7,167 bases of DNA, from positions 1-7,167 of the forward strand of contig DATCGY010000189.1 in the NCBI GenBank assembly GCA_036508635.1. The letters are read 5' to 3'. The notes beneath the pieces are model-generated. The model saw only the letters and a program-made list of their open reading frames with translations, made no database searches and had not been told where the DNA came from. Both the position numbers and the translations under genes were made by a program. This DNA is from FEN-727 sp036508635 (lineage in GTDB: Bacteria; Actinomycetota; Geothermincolia; Fen-727; Anoxymicrobiaceae). This document shows positions 4,571 to 7,167 of the stretch, piece by piece. The first letter of the stretch is position 1. Each line of letters begins with the position of its first letter.

Positions 4571-6916
4571 ATGACCATATTGTCTAATCCAGACCGTTTC
4601 GACGGAAGCATCCGGCGGCGTGGACCCTCCGGACGAAAGGGGGTCGCTGTTGCAAGGAGAGCGCGCCTCATGCCGCTCGCGCTATTCCTCGCAGCCGTCC
4701 TTGTTGCCGCATTCATTCCTTCAATTGCCATCGCCGCGGGCATCACCGAGTACAAAATCCCCACGGCCGGCAGCCAGCCCGGCGGAATCACCAAGGGGCC
4801 CGACGGGGCGCTCTGGTTCACGGAGAAACATGCAGGGATGATCGGGCGGATGACCATGAACGGCAAGTTCACCGAGTACCACATCCCCTACAACAACTGG
4901 AACCCCGATCACATCGCCGCCGGTCGCGACGGAAAGCTCTGGTTCACGGGAGAGGTCGGAGGAGGAGGCAAGATCGGAGCTGTGGACATGTTCGACCAGT
5001 TCTGGGAATTCGCTATCCCCTCCGGCAATAACGCATACGGGATAACCAGCGGCCCCGACGGCAACCTCTGGTTCACCGAGTACGACGGGAACAAGATCGG
5101 GCGAGTGACCACAGATGGTGACGTCACCGAGTGGAGCACCCCGACCGGCTCTATCGGCATAGGCGGCAGCCATCCCTACGGGATAACCAGCGGCCCAGAC
5201 GGGGCACTCTGGTTCACGGAAAACTACGGAAACAAGATCGGGCGTGTCACCACGGGTGGCCACTTCACCGAGTACGATATCCCAACCGCCGCCAGCGGCC
5301 CCACCGATATCACAACGGGTCCCGACGGGGCGCTCTGGTTCACCGAGACGCAGAAGGCCCAGATAGGAAGGATAACGACGGGCGGCAGTTTCACCGAGTA
5401 TTCTTTTTATAATGACTTGATAACGTCGGGCTCCTGCGACGGTATCACCGCGGGTTCCGACGGGGCGCTCTGGTTCACTATTCCCGCCGATATCTACAGT
5501 GACCCGGGTGAGATGAACAAGATCGGGCGGATGACCACCGGCGGCGAGTTTTCCCAGTACGATACCCCGACACCGAGAAGCAATTCCATGAACATGACTA
5601 GCGGCCCCTACGGCACCCTCTGGTTCACAGAGACGGATGGAAACAAGATAGGCCGGGTCCCTCTGGGGCGGGCCGCAAATACATCCCGCACATGGGGGCA
5701 CGACTCTATCGGCTCTTCGGAGATGTCCACTACCTGGTACCTGGCTGAGGGCTCCACCAATGGGGGCTTCGAGACCTGGATACTGGTGCAGAACCCCGGA
5801 TATGTCACCGCGCACGTTCATCTCACCTATATGACACCTCAAGGGAAGAAGACCGGACCAACGGTCAATCTGCAGCCTGGGTCGCGCAAGAGCTTCAACG
5901 TGGCGGATACGGTACCCAACACCTGGGAGGTTTCTACAACGGTTACCTCTAATGAGGGCGTAGTGGCCGAGAGGGCCATGTACGGCCCCTCCCGTGCCTG
6001 GGGTCATAACTCAATAGGCTCATCGAGCTCGTCCAAATCCTGGTACCTGGCTGAGGGCTGCACCAATGGCGGCTTCGAGACCTGGGTGCTAGTTCAGAAC
6101 CCCAGGGCCAGCGCCGCTGACGTAAGTCTGACCTATATGACACCCCAAGGTCAGAAGGCAGGACCGTCGCTCAGGCTGCCCCCCTACTCGCGCAAGAGCT
6201 TCAACGTGGCGGACACGGTACCCAACACCTGGGAGGTTTCGACAACGGTGACCTCAAAGCAGCCCGTAATCGCCGAGCGCTCGGTCTACTGGAACAACAG
6301 AAAAGGGGGCCACGAGTCTCTGGGGGTCAGTAACCCTTCGAAGAACTGGTACCTGGCGGAGGGGAGCACAGCCGGGGGTTTCGAGACCTGGATACTGGTG
6401 CAGAACCCCGGTGGCTCTTCGGCCTCGGTGAACCTGTCCTACATGACTGAGAAGGGACAGGTCGCGGGTCCCCACCTGAACCTCCCCCCCCACAGCAGGC
6501 AGACCGTCAACGTAGCAAGCGTTGTGCCCAACACGTGGAGCGTATCCACCAGGGTCACCTCAAAACAGCCCGTTATCGCCGAGAGAGCTGTCTACTGGAA
6601 TAACCGGATAGAGGGCCACGACTCCATCGGCACTACCGCGCCCGCTACAGAATGGTTCCTGGCCGAAGGATCAACTGGGGCCGGTTTCGAGACCTGGGTG
6701 CTGGTGCAAAACCCCAACGGCTCAGCGGCCACTGTAAATCTCCTCTACATGACTCCGGACGGCCTGATCCCCGGACCCTCCGTAGACATTGCCGCCCACT
6801 CCCGAGTGACATTCAACGTCGCCGACCAGGTTGCCGATGTCTACGAGGTCTCGACAGACGTCATCAGCAACATCCCCGTGATAGCCGAGAGAGCCATGTA
6901 CGGGAACATGAAATAA
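4571..6916 (+). CDS. Exported Vgb-lyase-like seven-bladed beta-propeller protein with four DUF5719-like repeats
   Basis: A 781-aa protein. ATG 4571 has AAGGAG five bases upstream; ATG 4670 (Met34) is a weaker alternative lacking the basic n-region. Residues 1-56 form a long signal peptide: Arg-rich RRR and GRK-ARRAR segments, a hydrophobic core at about 34-54, and likely cleavage near Ala56. Residues 57-367 carry seven repeats of the form IT.GPDG.LWFTE...IGR.TT.G.FTEY.IP, with the LWFT Trp at 82, 124, 167, 214, 256, 301 and 351. This is the streptogramin (virginiamycin B) lyase/SMP-30-like propeller. Blade 7 lacks its FTEY-IP strand while GITEYKIP occurs at the mature N-terminus, so the ring probably closes by strand exchange. 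Residues 375-781 are four 102-residue YLAEG...GFETW..VQNP...NVAD...ER repeats. There is no C-terminal membrane anchor or sorting motif, so it is probably secreted or surface-associated. Lyase activity cannot be assumed: such propellers are widespread, and I could not place catalytic residues. Confidence 0.85.
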   Translation: MTILSNPDRFDGSIRRRGPSGRKGVAVARRARLMPLALFLAAVLVAAFIPSIAIAAGITEYKIPTAGSQPGGITKGPDGALWFTEKHAGMIGRMTMNGKFTEYHIPYNNWNPDHIAAGRDGKLWFTGEVGGGGKIGAVDMFDQFWEFAIPSGNNAYGITSGPDGNLWFTEYDGNKIGRVTTDGDVTEWSTPTGSIGIGGSHPYGITSGPDGALWFTENYGNKIGRVTTGGHFTEYDIPTAASGPTDITTGPDGALWFTETQKAQIGRITTGGSFTEYSFYNDLITSGSCDGITAGSDGALWFTIPADIYSDPGEMNKIGRMTTGGEFSQYDTPTPRSNSMNMTSGPYGTLWFTETDGNKIGRVPLGRAANTSRTWGHDSIGSSEMSTTWYLAEGSTNGGFETWILVQNPGYVTAHVHLTYMTPQGKKTGPTVNLQPGSRKSFNVADTVPNTWEVSTTVTSNEGVVAERAMYGPSRAWGHNSIGSSSSSKSWYLAEGCTNGGFETWVLVQNPRASAADVSLTYMTPQGQKAGPSLRLPPYSRKSFNVADTVPNTWEVSTTVTSKQPVIAERSVYWNNRKGGHESLGVSNPSKNWYLAEGSTAGGFETWILVQNPGGSSASVNLSYMTEKGQVAGPHLNLPPHSRQTVNVASVVPNTWSVSTRVTSKQPVIAERAVYWNNRIEGHDSIGTTAPATEWFLAEGSTGAGFETWVLVQNPNGSAATVNLLYMTPDGLIPGPSVDIAAHSRVTFNVADQVADVYEVSTDVISNIPVIAERAMYGNMK
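4739..5671 (+). repeat. Seven internal propeller-blade repeats
   Basis: Seven blades of 42-50 residues, most sharing GPDGALWFTE and KIGRVTT cores. DNA identity is locally high: CGACGGGGCGCTCTGGTTCA occurs in blades 1, 5 and 6. Blades 2 and 6 are the most divergent; blade 2 has WFTGE with a GGGG stretch, and blade 6 has an insertion of about eight residues (IPADIYSD) after LWFT. Seven is the blade number of characterised Vgb lyases. Confidence 0.85.
5693..6916 (+). repeat. Four tandem 306-bp (102-residue) DUF5719-like repeats
   Basis: Units begin at 5693, 5999, 6305 and 6611, each exactly 306 bases long with no insertion or deletion; the fourth ends with the stop codon itself. Each unit runs GH.SIG, then YLAEG(S/C)T.GGFETW.LVQNP, L.YMT..G...GP, SR..(F/V)NVA, VST.VTS, and ER..Y. 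Units 1 and 2 are 60/62 identical in DNA between 5882-5943 and 6188-6249, with both differences silent. Units 1 and 3 are identical for 32 bases (5768-5799 and 6380-6411), where unit 2 differs. Unit 4 is the most divergent. Confidence 0.92.
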
Positions 6917-6992
6917 GAAGGGATAACGGGGCGGAGGGAGGCGTACGCCGTATCGACTGGAGGGGGGCGACCTGCCCGGACGCTCTCCAGGC

Positions 6993-7020
6993 GTGCGCCC
7001 CGGTTCAACCGGCCGCGCAC
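6993..7020 (+). terminator. GC-rich stem-loop downstream of the propeller gene (possible terminator)
   Basis: GTGCG (6993-6997) pairs with CGCAC (7016-7020), and inside it CCGGTT (7000-7005) pairs with AACCGG (7007-7012). It lies 76 bases past the stop codon. No T-run follows, so intrinsic termination is doubtful; it may be a processing or Rho-stop structure. A short palindrome GGCGTACGCC lies between gene and stem. Confidence 0.3.
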
Positions 7021-7042
7021 ATAGAGGATCTCTACAATAGGC

Positions 7043-7059
7043 ACGGGATTTGAACCCGC
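7043..7059 (-). other. tRNA T-arm-like motif (minus strand)
   Basis: On the minus strand GCGGG-TTCAAAT-CCCGT forms a five-pair stem (one G-U) with a seven-base loop having the invariant TTC, A58 and C61 pattern of tRNA T-arms. Upstream on that strand GTTCCC-AAA-GGGAAC (7079-7065 within a 7-bp hairpin) could be a long variable arm. However, no matching 5' acceptor strand, no D-arm and no CCA are found, so I do not call a tRNA. Confidence 0.3.
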
Positions 7060-7060
7060 C

Positions 7061-7098
7061 CCACGTTCCCTTTGGGAACGCGGTGACCCCAAACGTGG
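7061..7098. repeat. Nested inverted repeats between the two T-arm-like motifs
   Basis: CCACGTT (7061-7067) is complementary to AACGTGG (7092-7098). The overlapping CGTTCCC-TTT-GGGAACG (7064-7080) is a perfect 7-bp hairpin. The two stems share bases 7064-7067 and so exclude one another. Confidence 0.55.
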
Positions 7099-7132
7099 AT
7101 GATTCAGATTCTTCGCATCTTCACTAGGCTCC

Positions 7133-7149
7133 GTGGGTTCGAATCCCAC
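7133..7149 (+). other. tRNA T-arm-like motif (plus strand)
   Basis: GTGGG-TTCGAAT-CCCAC is a perfect five-pair stem with a canonical TTCGAAT loop. The next seven bases (AAAGAGT) would be the acceptor 3' strand, but no complementary ACTCTTT-like 5' strand lies 60-90 bases upstream and no CCA follows. It may be a tRNA fragment, part of a split or intron-bearing tRNA, or an integration-site remnant. Confidence 0.3.
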
Positions 7150-7167
7150 AAAGAGTATTTGTTGAGT

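Noticed and set aside
4739..5671. Antibiotic-resistance streptogramin lyase (vgb)
   Set aside because: The fold signature matches, but the protein is exported and fused to surface repeats, and catalytic residues could not be placed. Many environmental propellers share this repeat without lyase function.
4721..6007. 428-codon open frame on the minus strand opposite the propeller gene
   Set aside because: It lies wholly antisense to a protein with clear signal peptide, blade and repeat motifs. Its translation is low-complexity (Gly, Arg, Pro, Val rich), as expected for a shadow in high-GC repeats, and has no ribosome-binding site.
7043..7156. Complete tRNA gene (Leu/Ser/Sec type) on either strand
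   Set aside because: T-arm and a possible variable-arm hairpin are present, but I found no complementary 7-8 base acceptor strand, no GGTAGAGC-like D-arm and no consistent anticodon stem on either strand.

Overview
The window is high-GC bacterial DNA with compact genes and some TTG start usage. The best lineage clue is the large secreted protein at the right. It ends in four copies of a roughly 100-residue YLAEG...GFETW..VQNP...ER.MY repeat (DUF5719-like), which I associate with deep-branching Actinobacteria (Coriobacteriia, Geothermincolia and OPB41-like groups). Lineage is inference; no rRNA or other phylogenetic marker is present.

Layout, left to right. Positions 1-376 (+) hold the C-terminal part of an ABC ATPase of the CbiO/EcfA (cobalt/ECF) type. 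A short gap with an extended -10 promoter leads to a response regulator (444-1349, +) with an intact receiver domain and a degenerate GGDEF domain. Positions 1350-2331 form a 982-base stretch with no credible protein gene. It is rich in stem-loops: a perfect 24-bp inverted repeat, a second long-range inverted repeat, direct repeats, and four minus-strand hairpins followed by T-runs. One segment (1816-1915, -) looks like a small-RNA gene, with a good sigma70-type promoter, about 100 nt of three stem-loops and a terminator. A RibD-C/dihydrofolate-reductase-fold reductase follows (2332-2997, -). Divergent from it is an MFS exporter of the EntS/MFS_3 type that most likely starts at TTG 3182. The last gene (4571-6916, +) encodes an exported 781-aa protein: signal peptide, seven-bladed Vgb-lyase-like beta-propeller, then four repeats spaced exactly 306 bp apart. 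The final 250 bases hold stem-loops and two tRNA T-arm-like motifs in opposite orientations that I could not fold into complete tRNAs.

The genes do not form one obvious pathway. The window reads as several independent transcription units: the end of an ABC/regulator cluster, a possible small-RNA cluster, a divergent reductase/exporter pair, and a monocistronic surface or secreted protein. The most unusual content is the minus-strand structured-RNA region (1356-1950) and the repeat architecture of the last gene.
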